This document shows positions 35,500 through 43,899 of a DNA stretch of 64,000 bases, one piece after another. The notes under the pieces are model-generated. The model was not told the DNA's origin. It was given only the letters and a program-made list of their open reading frames with translations, and did not search any database. The stretch comes from Devosia indica (GTDB taxonomy: Bacteria; Pseudomonadota; Alphaproteobacteria; Rhizobiales; Devosiaceae). How positions within the stretch are numbered: position 1 is the stretch's first letter; every line of letters begins with the position of its first letter. Position numbers and translations under genes: made by a program. The stretch is from the NCBI RefSeq assembly GCF_003056405.1, contig NZ_PYVZ01000004.1, positions 124,001-188,000 of the forward strand, given 5' to 3'.

Positions 35500-36467
35500 C
35501 CAGAGTAGTCGCCGTCAATACAGTCGGTGGACCCGAGCAATTGTCCATTGAAGAGTGGGATGTAGGCGCCCCGGGACCGGGCCAGGTTCGCCTGCGCCAG
35601 ACAGCCATTGGACTCAATTTCATCGATACCTATCAGCGTTCGGGACTTTATCCGCTGCCGCTGCCCTTTGTGGCCGGCAATGAGGCTGCTGGCGAGGTGG
35701 TGGCGGTCGGAGAAGACGTGACGGTTGTCAAGGTCGGCGACCGCGTTTGCTATCAGGGCTCGCCCGGCTCTTATGCCGACGAGCGCCTGATGCCGGTGGA
35801 AAAGCTGGTGCCCATTCCCGATGGTGTCGACGACCAGACGGCGGCAGCGGTTCTGCTCAAGGGGCTGACGGCCTATTACCTATTGTTCAAGACTTGGCCA
35901 GTGCAGGCAGGTCAAACTATCCTCTGGCATGCGGCGGCGGGCGGCACGGGGCTGATCGCCACCCAGTGGGCGCGGGCCCTGGGGGCAACCGTGATTGGCA
36001 CAGCCGGTGGACCGGACAAGGTGCAGAAGGCGCTCGATCATGGCTGTCATCATGTCATTGACTACAGCATTGAGGACTTTCCGCGTCTGGTGAAGGAATT
36101 CACCGGGGGCAGGGGTGTCGATGTCGTTTATGACGGTGTCGGCAAAGCCACCTTCGAAGGATCGCTCGATTGTTTGCGCCCACGCGGCCTGCTGGCCAGT
36201 TTCGGCAATGCTTCGGGCGTGGTCAGCGTCCCTGATCTTGGCATCTTGGCGCGCAAGGGCTCGCTGTTCGTTACGCGTCCGACAGGCGTGCATTACTTTG
36301 CAAAGCGGGACGATCTGCTCGAGGGTGCCAAGGCGCTGTTCGATGCGGTGCTGGCCGGTGATATCAAGGTGGAAATTGGCCGGACCTATCCGCTGGCCGA
36401 TGTGGCCGAGGCGCATCGGGCCCTTGAAGGCCGTGAAACCACCGGGTCGGTGGTGCTGCTGCCATAA
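35496..36467 (+). CDS. qor: NADPH:quinone oxidoreductase (zinc-independent MDR)
   Basis: A 323-residue medium-chain reductase of the QOR/zeta-crystallin type. It has GLNFIDTYQRSGLYPLPLPFVAGNEAAGEV cut into the usual N-terminal blocks, no zinc-binding cysteines, and the Rossmann motif HAAAGGTGLIATQWARALGA. The sequence follows E. coli Qor throughout, including FDAVLAGDIKVEIGRTYPL and GRETTGSVVLLP at the end. It probably reduces quinones by one electron with NADPH. Coupled to the terC gene by an ATGA overlap. Confidence 0.92.
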   Translation: MTRVVAVNTVGGPEQLSIEEWDVGAPGPGQVRLRQTAIGLNFIDTYQRSGLYPLPLPFVAGNEAAGEVVAVGEDVTVVKVGDRVCYQGSPGSYADERLMPVEKLVPIPDGVDDQTAAAVLLKGLTAYYLLFKTWPVQAGQTILWHAAAGGTGLIATQWARALGATVIGTAGGPDKVQKALDHGCHHVIDYSIEDFPRLVKEFTGGRGVDVVYDGVGKATFEGSLDCLRPRGLLASFGNASGVVSVPDLGILARKGSLFVTRPTGVHYFAKRDDLLEGAKALFDAVLAGDIKVEIGRTYPLADVAEAHRALEGRETTGSVVLLP

Positions 36468-36531
36468 GGTGCGATTGGGCGGCGCTAGCCTCTAGACAGG
36501 TGGCGCCGCCGCCGCTAAACGCACAGGCAAT

Positions 36532-36621
36532 GGGCAGGTGGCAGAGTGGTCGATTGCTCCGGTCTTGAAAACCGGCGAGGGTGCAAGCCTTCCGGGGGTT
36601 CGAATCCCTCCCTGCCCGCCA
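36532..36621 (+). tRNA. tRNA-Ser (anticodon TGA)
   Basis: A complete 90-nt class II tRNA: acceptor GGGCAGG with CCTGCCC, D-arm GGCAGAGTGGTCGATTGCTCC, anticodon loop CTTGAAA (TGA at 36566-36568), long variable arm gcgagggtgcaagccttccg, T-arm GGGGG-TTCGAAT-CCCTC, discriminator G and encoded CCA. A GC-rich inverted repeat (36478-36485 with 36503-36510) lies between qor and this gene. Confidence 0.97.
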
Positions 36622-36640
36622 CTCGACCGGGACCACGCAG

Positions 36641-36877
36641 ATGAGCCGCAAGGAACTGGACAATTCGCGCATGCGGCGCATGAAGCGGGCGGCGGCACGC
36701 CGCGGATTGACGATTCTGACCTCGGAAAAGGCCAAAGTGCTCGGACAGCCGGGCGGCCATGCCGTGCGCGACGATGAGAGCTTCAAGATTGTCTACGGGG
36801 ATGAGCCCAAGCCATTTTCGGCGACGCTGGACGATATCGAGTCCTGGCTAGATGGGCTTGATGACGAATCGGAATAG
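36641..36877 (+). CDS. Small hypothetical protein (78 aa)
   Basis: A 78-residue protein that starts 19 bp after the tRNA-Ser gene. A strongly basic N-terminal third (RMRRMKRAAARRG) is followed by an acidic C-terminus (TLDDIESWLDGLDDESE). The basic part could bind nucleic acid, but no domain is recognised. The frame stays open upstream through the tRNA, so the ATG at 36641 is the sensible start. G/C-rich third positions support coding. Confidence 0.6.
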   Translation: MSRKELDNSRMRRMKRAAARRGLTILTSEKAKVLGQPGGHAVRDDESFKIVYGDEPKPFSATLDDIESWLDGLDDESE

Positions 36878-37015
36878 CGCGGCGAAGGCCGCATTGGGTC
36901 CCAAGTCGTTGCGGAAAATGGTGTTTCCCGCTCGTACGACAAAATTGTGAAAGCGCGCGAAGCGTAAGCGAGGCTGACCTTGTCGGCAAGACCGGTTCTG
37001 CCCCATCAGGGTGGT

Positions 37016-37092
37016 TTCCGTTATTTAAGCGGTAACGGAATCGACGCACACTCATATTCGTAGGCTCGTCTGGAGCCAGTCTGGTTCCAGAC
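37016..37092. other. Two adjacent inverted repeats in a gene-poor stretch
   Basis: The 290 bases between 36878 and 37167 hold no gene. They contain ttccgtta/taacggaa (37016-37023 with 37033-37040) and gtctgga/tccagac (37068-37074 with 37086-37092). No T-run follows either, so they are not typical terminators. They could be operators or leader hairpins of the small gene at 37168. Confidence 0.35.
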
Positions 37093-37167
37093 TATTGTGG
37101 TCGCGGGCTCCTGCGGAAACCGTCTCCCTACTTCCGCATCCCGCTCCAGTGTGGAGGCGCGTTCCTC

Positions 37168-37344
37168 ATGTTTACCCTGATCAACGCCGACGCCGACGAA
37201 GACGACGCCGAAATCACCGATCCCCAGGAAATCGCGGAGCTGTTTGCAGCCATTGCCGCCGTGGCCATCGAGGCCATCGGGGCAGGGCAGGCCCGCACCC
37301 TGTTCGAGGCGGTGATCGAGCAGGAGGGGCGCGACCCAAACTGA
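37168..37344 (+). CDS. Small acidic hypothetical protein (58 aa)
   Basis: A short frame with GGAGG at 37152-37156, about 11 bases before the ATG. The product starts MFTLINADADEDDAEITD and then has an alanine-rich amphipathic helix (about 22-40) and ends in EQEGRDPN. Codons end mostly in C or G as in neighbouring genes. No family recognised. It precedes pxpBCA on the same strand with a 114-bp gap, so linkage is uncertain. Confidence 0.45.
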   Translation: MFTLINADADEDDAEITDPQEIAELFAAIAAVAIEAIGAGQARTLFEAVIEQEGRDPN

Positions 37345-37458
37345 CCGATTGGACCACCCCGATCTCGCATCAAAGATCTTTGGCATTCTGCTGACGCAGG
37401 GCTGCTGATGACTATCCTCTTGACGGCATGCAGTTCCATCTGAACGACTGCATGTCCC

Positions 37459-38145
37459 ATGGAACAGCCATCAAACCAGTCCCTGCCCGGCGATGACCGC
37501 CACTGGCCAACTTTGCCCCAAATCGTGCTGCTGGGCGATTCCGCCTTGCTGGTCCGCTTCGGTCAAAGCCTTGATGATGCCGCCAACCGGGCCGCGCTGG
37601 TGTTTGCAGCACGGTTAGAGGCTGATGGCATTGTCGGCGTTGTCGAGATCGTGCCGAGCCTTGTTTCGGTATTGGTGCGCTATGACCCTGCACAGGTCGG
37701 TGTGGCGCGCCTTTCCGGTGAGCTGGCTTTGCGCCTGAGTGGCGATGGTGCGTTCGGCGAGAGCCGAACGCATCGCATCGCGGTGCGCTTTGACGGTCCG
37801 GATATCGGTGAAGTTGCGGCCTTGCTAGGCCTGTCGATCGACGGATTCGTCGAAGCGCATAATCGCGGCGGCATGCGCGTGCTTGCGACAGGCTTTGCAC
37901 CTGGCTTCGTTTATTGCGGGTTTCACGAACAGGCGCTGGCGGTGCCGCGGCGCACTCTCGTGCGGCCCCAGGTGTCGGCCGGGAGTGTATTGTTTGCTGC
38001 CGGGCAAACGGCCATTGCGGCGACCGACATACCCACCGGCTGGCACGTTATCGGGCACACTCAGTTTCGCAATTTCGACCCGACGGTCAATCCGCCGACG
38101 CAGTTGCGCGCTGGGGACCAGATCATCTTTGAGGTGGTCCTTTGA
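37459..38145 (+). CDS. pxpB: 5-oxoprolinase subunit B (KipI family)
   Basis: A 228-residue PxpB/KipI protein. With PxpC and PxpA it forms the ATP-dependent prokaryotic 5-oxoprolinase that opens pyroglutamate to glutamate. Family blocks: VLLGDSALLVRFGQ near the start, ATGFAPGFVYCGF, PRRTLVRPQVSAGSVLFAAGQTAI and the end LRAGDQIIFEVV. The stop overlaps a TTG start of pxpC (TTGA). Confidence 0.9.
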   Translation: MEQPSNQSLPGDDRHWPTLPQIVLLGDSALLVRFGQSLDDAANRAALVFAARLEADGIVGVVEIVPSLVSVLVRYDPAQVGVARLSGELALRLSGDGAFGESRTHRIAVRFDGPDIGEVAALLGLSIDGFVEAHNRGGMRVLATGFAPGFVYCGFHEQALAVPRRTLVRPQVSAGSVLFAAGQTAIAATDIPTGWHVIGHTQFRNFDPTVNPPTQLRAGDQIIFEVVL

Positions 38146-39047
38146 GCAGCAGCTTGAGAGTAGAACGGGCGGGACCGCTGTGCACAGTGCAGGATGGTGG
38201 GCGACAGGGTTTGCTCGCACACGGGATCAGCGCCTCCGGGCCAATGGATATTGATGCACACCGGCTGGCCGGTGCATTGGCGGGTGCAAGTGACAAGACC
38301 GGGATCGAGCTGACCCGGGCGGGGCTCGACTTGCTGGTGGAGTCCGGGGGCCTGACTGTGGGCTGGGCGGGTGGCGCGTTCGATGTGCAATTGAACGGAG
38401 AACGACGGCCTTGGCCTGGCAGCGCCAGCATTGCGGCCGGTGACCGGCTGTGCATAGCGCCAGGCGCCGCTGGAAATTATGGCTATCTGCGCTTTGGCAA
38501 GAAGTTGGACTTGCCGATGGTGCTGGGAAGCAGGGCGACCAGCACAAGGGCAAGGCTGGGTGGCCTGGAGGGGCGCGCCCTGCGCGCGGGCGATGTTCTG
38601 AATTTTTCGGAGGAAGGCGGAACGGTGCAATCGGTGTGTTCGCCGGATCCGCCGGAGGCCGGACCTGTCCGGTTCGTCTGGGGAATCCATGCTGATAAGT
38701 TTGCGGCGGGCATTCGCCGCAAGTTTGTCGAGACACCGTTTCGCGTGACCAGTGCCATGGACAGGATGGGGGTGCGGCTGGCCGATGAAGGTGGGGTGTT
38801 CGCCGGGTCCAGCATATTGTCGCTGATTTCTGATCCGATCCTGCCGGGCGACATCCAGATCCTGGGGGATGGCACGCCGATCGTCCTGATGCGCGATCAC
38901 CAGCCGACCGGTGGCTATCCGCGGATCGGCACTATCGTGAGCGCGGATCTCGGCCGGTTTGCACAAATCCGTTCCGGTGAGGCCGTTGTATTTGCGCCTG
39001 TCAGTGTGGACCATGCGCACCAACTGATGCGGAGCGGCAGGCCATGA
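38142..39047 (+). CDS. pxpC: 5-oxoprolinase subunit C (KipA/biotin-dependent carboxyltransferase-like)
   Basis: A 301-residue PxpC/KipA protein. It has the N-terminal GPLCTVQDGGRQGLLAHGISASGPMD, then GAAGNYGYLRF, a central STRARLGGLEGRALRAGD and the C-terminal FRVTSAMDRMGVRLAD and HQPTGGYPRIGTI blocks. It works with PxpA and PxpB in pyroglutamate hydrolysis. The start is TTG overlapping the pxpB stop, and its own stop overlaps the pxpA ATG, so the three are tightly coupled. Confidence 0.9.
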   Translation: MSSSLRVERAGPLCTVQDGGRQGLLAHGISASGPMDIDAHRLAGALAGASDKTGIELTRAGLDLLVESGGLTVGWAGGAFDVQLNGERRPWPGSASIAAGDRLCIAPGAAGNYGYLRFGKKLDLPMVLGSRATSTRARLGGLEGRALRAGDVLNFSEEGGTVQSVCSPDPPEAGPVRFVWGIHADKFAAGIRRKFVETPFRVTSAMDRMGVRLADEGGVFAGSSILSLISDPILPGDIQILGDGTPIVLMRDHQPTGGYPRIGTIVSADLGRFAQIRSGEAVVFAPVSVDHAHQLMRSGRP

Positions 39048-39814
39048 CTTCTATCGACCTCAACGCGGATCTGGGCGAAGGCATGGGCTCTGATGATGCC
39101 TTGTTGCGGATCGTTTCGAGCGCTTCGATCGCTTGTGGCGGACATGCCGGGGATGCTGCTACGATTCGGAGAATTCTCGAGCTATGCAAGGCGAATGGCG
39201 TGCGTGCGGGTGCGCATCCAGGTTATGTCGATCCCAAGCGCTTCGGACGGTTTCGCATCGTGATGCCGCTTGAGCAATTGCTTGGCCAGATCAGGGGGCA
39301 GCTCCTGTTGGCGCGGCACATTGCCGATGATGTCGGCGTGGCGCTTTCCTATGTCAAACTGCATGGAGCACTCGCCAACCAGACAGCAGAAGAACTGGCC
39401 TTTGCCGTGGGCATTTTCGCCAGCATTCAGGCCATGGATCCGCAGATTGCGGTGCTGGCACTGGACAACAGCCAACAGGTGCGCGCCGCCAAGGCGGTTG
39501 GCTTGCCGCTGATCCGCGAGGCCTATGCCGACCGGGCCTATACGGCAGAGGGACTATTGGTGTCCCGCAAGGAAGAGGGTGCAGTGATCCACGATGCCGG
39601 GGCGGTTATTGCGCGGTGCCTGCGACTGGCTGAGGCAGGCGAGATCGTCGCTATTGACGGCACTGTGCTGAAATCCTCTGCGCGATCCATCTGCCTGCAT
39701 GGCGACACGCCCGGGGCGGTCGAGCTAGCCCGCGGTGTGCGTTCGGCGCTGGAAGATGCGGGTGTCGAGATTACGCCAACGGCGCCGGAGACGGATGCGA
39801 TCACCCAACTTTGA
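39044..39814 (+). CDS. pxpA: 5-oxoprolinase subunit A (LamB/YcsF family)
   Basis: A 256-residue PxpA. Family marks are the opening IDLNADLGEGMGSDDALL, SIACGGHAGDAATIRR, GVRAGAHPGYVDPKRFGR, YVKLHGALAN and ICLHGDTPGAVELAR. The Asp and His residues in these blocks line the active site of the family. Last gene of pxpBCA; a palindromic repeat and the convergent ABC-transporter operon follow. Confidence 0.93.
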   Translation: MTSIDLNADLGEGMGSDDALLRIVSSASIACGGHAGDAATIRRILELCKANGVRAGAHPGYVDPKRFGRFRIVMPLEQLLGQIRGQLLLARHIADDVGVALSYVKLHGALANQTAEELAFAVGIFASIQAMDPQIAVLALDNSQQVRAAKAVGLPLIREAYADRAYTAEGLLVSRKEEGAVIHDAGAVIARCLRLAEAGEIVAIDGTVLKSSARSICLHGDTPGAVELARGVRSALEDAGVEITPTAPETDAITQL

Positions 39815-39936
39815 AGGCGGGCGACTTGTGGTGCGGGGTAAGTGATAGCTTCTGCCACTCAAGCGTAGCGTTCGTGGCCTTCTCACCTAGAATGGCTCCA
39901 CTGGAGCGACTTTGCGGCTGCGCCGCCGGCTCGAAG

Positions 39937-40006
39937 TACCCTGGGCCCCGTGAGGGGGAGAGGGTGAGATCGGCATCATGCCTTGGTTCTCACAGGACCC
40001 AGGGTA
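39937..40006. repeat. Imperfect palindromic element between pxpA and livF-like gene
   Basis: A 9-bp perfect inverted repeat (taccctggg at 39937-39945, cccagggta at 39998-40006) encloses gtgag/ctcac (39950-39954 with 39989-39993) and ggcat/atgcc. It lies in the 206-bp gap between two convergent operons. Its look resembles short dispersed palindromic elements of alphaproteobacteria, or it may act as a bidirectional terminator. Confidence 0.4.
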
Positions 40007-40020
40007 GCTGGTGCGCCGGT

Positions 40021-40791
40021 TCAGATTGCCAGATACTCGTGGCGGAGGTCGGCGTTCTCGAGGACCTCCTTGGCTGAACCGGCAAAGGCGACTTCGCCTG
40101 TATCCAGAATGACCGCGCGATCTGCCAGCTTGAGCGCCGCCACCGCGTTCTGCTCAACAATCACTGTCGTGATACCCATTGGCTTGATCGAATGAAGAAT
40201 GCGTTCGATTTCCTGCACGATTACCGGCGCCAGCCCTTCATAGGGCTCGTCGAGCAGCAAGAGTTTGAGGTCGCGCGCCAAGGCCCTTGCGATCGCCAGC
40301 ATCTGCTGTTCGCCACCCGACAAGGTGACCCCTTCCTGGGTGCGGCGTTCGGCGAGACGCGGGAAGCTTTCATAGATCTGTTCAAGGCTCCACCCATTGC
40401 CGGGCGCGACCTTGGCCAGAGTGATGTTCTCCTCGACAGTCAGACCCTGGATGATCCGGCGATCTTCGGGAACGAGCTGAATGCCGGCGCGCGCGGCCTG
40501 AAAGCTGCTCATCTGGTGGATCGGCATGCCATCGAGCCAGATTTCGCCCTGCCGCATCTGCGGATTGTCGGTGCGGGCGATGGTGCGCAATGTGGACGTC
40601 TTGCCCGCGCCGTTGCGGCCGAGCAAGGCGAGGATTTCGCCCTTTCGGACATCAAGTGAGATTCCCTGCACGATGTAGCTCTCGCCGTAATAGGCGTGCA
40701 TGTCGCGCACCGAAAAGAAGGGGCGGGTGGTTTCCAGTTCTGCGGCATTGCTGCCGATGGCCGTTTCAGATTGCATGGCGACTGAACTCAT
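40021..40791 (-). CDS. Branched-chain-type ABC transporter ATPase (LivF-like)
   Basis: A 256-residue ABC ATPase of the LivF class. Walker A is LLGRNGAGKTSTL, signature LSGGEQQMLAIARAL, Walker B LLLLDEPYEGLAP with EGLAPVIV typical of LivF, and H-loop VIVEQN. An N-terminal extension of about 27 residues precedes the domain. Last gene of the importer operon; it overlaps the LivG-like gene by one base. Confidence 0.92.
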   Translation of the reverse strand: MSSVAMQSETAIGSNAAELETTRPFFSVRDMHAYYGESYIVQGISLDVRKGEILALLGRNGAGKTSTLRTIARTDNPQMRQGEIWLDGMPIHQMSSFQAARAGIQLVPEDRRIIQGLTVEENITLAKVAPGNGWSLEQIYESFPRLAERRTQEGVTLSGGEQQMLAIARALARDLKLLLLDEPYEGLAPVIVQEIERILHSIKPMGITTVIVEQNAVAALKLADRAVILDTGEVAFAGSAKEVLENADLRHEYLAI

Positions 40792-41555
40792 CAGTGAGCT
40801 CCTCCGAGATAGGCTTCCTGGACCTTGGGGTTGCCGCGCACTTCGTCCGGGGTGCCGTCGGCGATGATGCGACCCTGGGCGAGTACGGAGATCTTGTCGG
40901 CAAGCGAGAACACCACATGCATATCATGCTCGATGATCACCTTGGTCATGCCACGGCTTTTGATCTTCTTGAGAAGCTCGATGGTGGTATTGGTGTCATG
41001 GCGGCTCATACCGGCCGTTGGTTCGTCGAGCAACAGCAGGCGCGGGTGCTGGATCAGGCACATGGCCAGTTCCATGCGGCGTTTGTCACCGCGGCTGAGG
41101 CTGCCAGCCTGCATGTCCCGGCGGTTAAGCATGCCCACATCCTCAAGCATGTGTTCGGCCTCCTCACGGATGGTCGTTTCGCTGTCCAGGGCGCGCAGCA
41201 TGTTGAGTGTGAAGGTACCATCGCGCTTGGCAAAGGCAGGGATCATGACATTGTGCAAGACTGACAGATCGGAGAAGATTTCCGGCGTCTGGAAGACGCG
41301 GGCAATGCCGAGCTGGTTGATCTGGTAGGGCTTGCGACCGGTCAGAATGGCGCCGTCGAATACCACCTGGCCGCTGGACGGCGCCAGCTTGCCGATGATG
41401 ACGTTGAGCAGGGTCGACTTGCCCGCTCCGTTGGGGCCGATGATGGCGTGGGTCTTGCCCTCCTCGACCTGCAGGTCGATGTCTGCCAGCGCATGAAGAC
41501 CCCCGAACCGCTTGTGAACGTCCGCCACGTGCAGGACAATATTGGAATTTGCCAT
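40791..41555 (-). CDS. Branched-chain-type ABC transporter ATPase (LivG-like)
   Basis: A 254-residue ABC ATPase of the LivG class: Walker A IIGPNGAGKSTLLNVI, LivG-type ARVFQTPEIF (Q-loop), signature LSRGDKRRMELAM, Walker B LLLLDEPTAGMS and H-loop IIEHDM. The signature departs from LSGGQ, as in several non-amino-acid members of the family. Encoded 11 bp after the LivM-like permease. Confidence 0.92.
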   Translation of the reverse strand: MANSNIVLHVADVHKRFGGLHALADIDLQVEEGKTHAIIGPNGAGKSTLLNVIIGKLAPSSGQVVFDGAILTGRKPYQINQLGIARVFQTPEIFSDLSVLHNVMIPAFAKRDGTFTLNMLRALDSETTIREEAEHMLEDVGMLNRRDMQAGSLSRGDKRRMELAMCLIQHPRLLLLDEPTAGMSRHDTNTTIELLKKIKSRGMTKVIIEHDMHVVFSLADKISVLAQGRIIADGTPDEVRGNPKVQEAYLGGAH

Positions 41556-41566
41556 ATCGCTTGTCC

Positions 41567-42706
41567 TTATTCTGCGGGCTGATGCTGATGTGACTTGGCG
41601 CCAGGCGGGTCGGAGCGGCGGGCGGTCGCCGCCATGCGGCGCACGCCTTCCATGATCCCGCCGGGCAGGAAGATCACGATGATCACAAAGACCAGGCCAA
41701 GGGTGAGGTGCCAGCCATCACCTACGAACTTGCTGGTCACCTTGACCACGATTTCGGCGAGCCCTTCGGGCAAGAAGCTCCAGAACTGGGTCAGGATGTT
41801 ATCATTGAGGGCCGAAAGAATGTTCTCGAAGTATTTTATGATCCAGGCCCCGATCACCGGGCCGACCAGCGTTCCCACGCCGCCCAGAATAGTCATCAGC
41901 ACGACTTCGCCCGAGGCTGTCCATTGCATGCGTTCGGCACCAGCCAACGGGTCGGTAACGGCGAGCAGGGCGCCGGCCAGGCCAGCATACATTCCCGAAA
42001 TCACGAACGCAGACAGGGCATAGGGCCGCGTGTTGAACCCGGTGAACTGCATGCGCGTCTGATTGGACTTGATGGATTTGAGCATCATGCCGAATGGCGA
42101 GCCAGCAACACGTTGTGCGAAAAAGAACGAGAGGATCAGGAAGCCGGCGCAGAAGTAGAAGCCAGCATAGCCGCCCAGTTGTTGACCCAGCAAGGTGGGG
42201 ACAGGTTGGCCGACAAATGTTTGCCCGATCGCCGCGTCAAGGACGCGGGGGTCGTTCAGGGTGAGTTGGAGCCCGGTTTCGCCATTGGTAATCGGGGTGA
42301 GCACCGAATAGGCCAGATTGTAGCTCATCTGGGCGAAGGCAAGGGTCAGGATCGAGAAGTAGATGCCCGAGCGTCGCAGCGAGAGGAAGCCGATGATCAG
42401 GGCGAACAGGCCCGAGATCAGAACGGCAAAGATCATGGCGGGAATGGCGTCCAGTGTCAGCAGCTTGAATGACCAGACTGCCGCATATGAGCCGACGCCG
42501 AAGAAAGCGGCGTGGCCGAAGCTGAGATAGCCGGTGAGACCAAACAGGATATTGAAGCCGACGGCGAAGATGCCGAAGATCATGAAGCGCTGCAGCAGGT
42601 CCGGATAGCCGGCGCCGAAAGGCGTGAGCCAGATCGGCATGGTCAGCACCACGACGGTGAAGCCCAGAAGAAGCAACAGATCATTGCGGGACATGAAGTT
42701 GGCCAT
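41567..42706 (-). CDS. Branched-chain-type ABC transporter permease (LivM-like)
   Basis: A 379-residue inner-membrane permease with about ten TM helices. LivM features: [44 protein letters not shown] and the EAA-like [26 protein letters not shown] near the C-terminus. The C-terminal 25 residues are soluble and basic. An insertion of about 45 residues lies between TM segments (about 160-205). Pairs with the LivH-like protein. Confidence 0.91.
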   Translation of the reverse strand: MANFMSRNDLLLLLGFTVVVLTMPIWLTPFGAGYPDLLQRFMIFGIFAVGFNILFGLTGYLSFGHAAFFGVGSYAAVWSFKLLTLDAIPAMIFAVLISGLFALIIGFLSLRRSGIYFSILTLAFAQMSYNLAYSVLTPITNGETGLQLTLNDPRVLDAAIGQTFVGQPVPTLLGQQLGGYAGFYFCAGFLILSFFFAQRVAGSPFGMMLKSIKSNQTRMQFTGFNTRPYALSAFVISGMYAGLAGALLAVTDPLAGAERMQWTASGEVVLMTILGGVGTLVGPVIGAWIIKYFENILSALNDNILTQFWSFLPEGLAEIVVKVTSKFVGDGWHLTLGLVFVIIVIFLPGGIMEGVRRMAATARRSDPPGAKSHQHQPAE

Positions 42707-42707
42707 G

Positions 42708-43739
42708 TCAGCTCTCCATCACACCGCGGCGGCCCATCAGACCACGCGGGCGAACCAGTAGAATAACGACGGCAACGAGATAGATGATGATCTGATCGAT
42801 GCCGGGAATGACGTCCTTGACCTGGGTCATGGACGCAAAGGACTGCAGAATGCCCAGCAGGAAGCCAGCGGCGACGGCGCCGGGCAGGGAGCCCATGCCG
42901 CCCACGACCACCACCACAAAGGAAAGGACCAGGAAATCCATGCCGAGATGGTAATTGGGTGGGAGCAGGGGCGTGTACATCACGCCCGCCATGCCTGCGA
43001 CGACCGCAGCCAGGCCGAACATGATGGTGAAGCGCCGATCAATATTGATCCCCAGTAGCCCCACTGTCTCACGATCCGCCATGCCGGCGCGCACCACCAT
43101 GCCGAAGGTCGTGAACTGGAGGAAGGCAAAGACGCCGCCAATGACAATGGCCGAGAAGAGGAAATAGATCAGGCGCCAAAGCGGGTAGGTGATGACGTTG
43201 GCCTGGAACCCAATCCAGGAGCCGATGTCAGCCGCGCCGCGCAGATCGGTGGGCATGGGCTGGGGGATGGGGTTGGGTCCGAAGATTGACTTGATCACTT
43301 CCTGCGCCACGATGGCCAGGCCGAAGGTCACCAGGATCTGCTCGGCGTGGGGGCGCTTGTAGAAGTGCTTGATGATGCCGCGTTCCAGCGCGATGCCGAG
43401 AAGCAGCATGATCGGGATGGTGATCAGGATCGAGAAGGGTACGGAGTAATTGACCAGTACCGCGCCGAAATCTCCAAACCAAGCCTGCACCAGCGGGGTG
43501 CGGATTTCCAGTGGGGCGCCCCAGGGTGATGTCTGGGTCGGGTCGATGGTGACGGTTTCAAGGGTCAGGAACTGACGGAACATAACGGCACAAAAGGCAC
43601 CAAGCATGAACAAGGCGCCATGGGCAAAATTCACGACCCCAAGCGTGCCGAACACCAGGGTGAGACCAAGGGCGATCAGCGCATATGCGGCGCCTTTGTC
43701 GAGCCCGTTGAGAAATTGCAGAAAGATGACTTCGAACAT
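42708..43739 (-). CDS. Branched-chain-type ABC transporter permease (LivH-like)
   Basis: A 343-residue permease of the LivH class: [42 protein letters not shown] at the N-terminus (in family order), [14 protein letters not shown] and [24 protein letters not shown] near the end. Start at the ATG giving [10 protein letters not shown] soluble insertion (about 58-85) follows the second helix. The gene lies 160 bp downstream of the substrate-binding-protein gene and 1 bp before the LivM-like gene. Confidence 0.91.
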   Translation of the reverse strand: MFEVIFLQFLNGLDKGAAYALIALGLTLVFGTLGVVNFAHGALFMLGAFCAVMFRQFLTLETVTIDPTQTSPWGAPLEIRTPLVQAWFGDFGAVLVNYSVPFSILITIPIMLLLGIALERGIIKHFYKRPHAEQILVTFGLAIVAQEVIKSIFGPNPIPQPMPTDLRGAADIGSWIGFQANVITYPLWRLIYFLFSAIVIGGVFAFLQFTTFGMVVRAGMADRETVGLLGINIDRRFTIMFGLAAVVAGMAGVMYTPLLPPNYHLGMDFLVLSFVVVVVGGMGSLPGAVAAGFLLGILQSFASMTQVKDVIPGIDQIIIYLVAVVILLVRPRGLMGRRGVMES

Positions 43740-43864
43740 TTGATGCTCCGCTAGTGGCGAGGTCCTCACGATCCCCGCGCGACGCCGTCACCGGATGCTC
43801 CGAAGACCCCGTTCTGCAGGTGTGCAGGCGGGAGCACCCGGCGGACCGGGCACTGGCGGACCTG

Positions 43865-43893
43865 AAGGGGCAAGGATCGCTCCCTGCCCCCTT
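43865..43893 (-). promoter_or_regulatory. Hairpin between binding-protein and permease genes
   Basis: A roughly 11-bp imperfect GC-rich stem with loop tcgc begins 6 bp after the binding-protein stop and lacks a following T-run. Such hairpins often stabilise the upstream mRNA or attenuate read-through, giving excess binding protein over permease. Inferred. Confidence 0.4.
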
Positions 43894-43899
43894 GCTGGT

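Noticed and set aside
37459-43739. pxpBCA and the ABC importer as one pyroglutamate uptake operon
   Set aside because: They are on opposite strands and convergent, separated by a palindromic element; proximity alone does not show a shared function.
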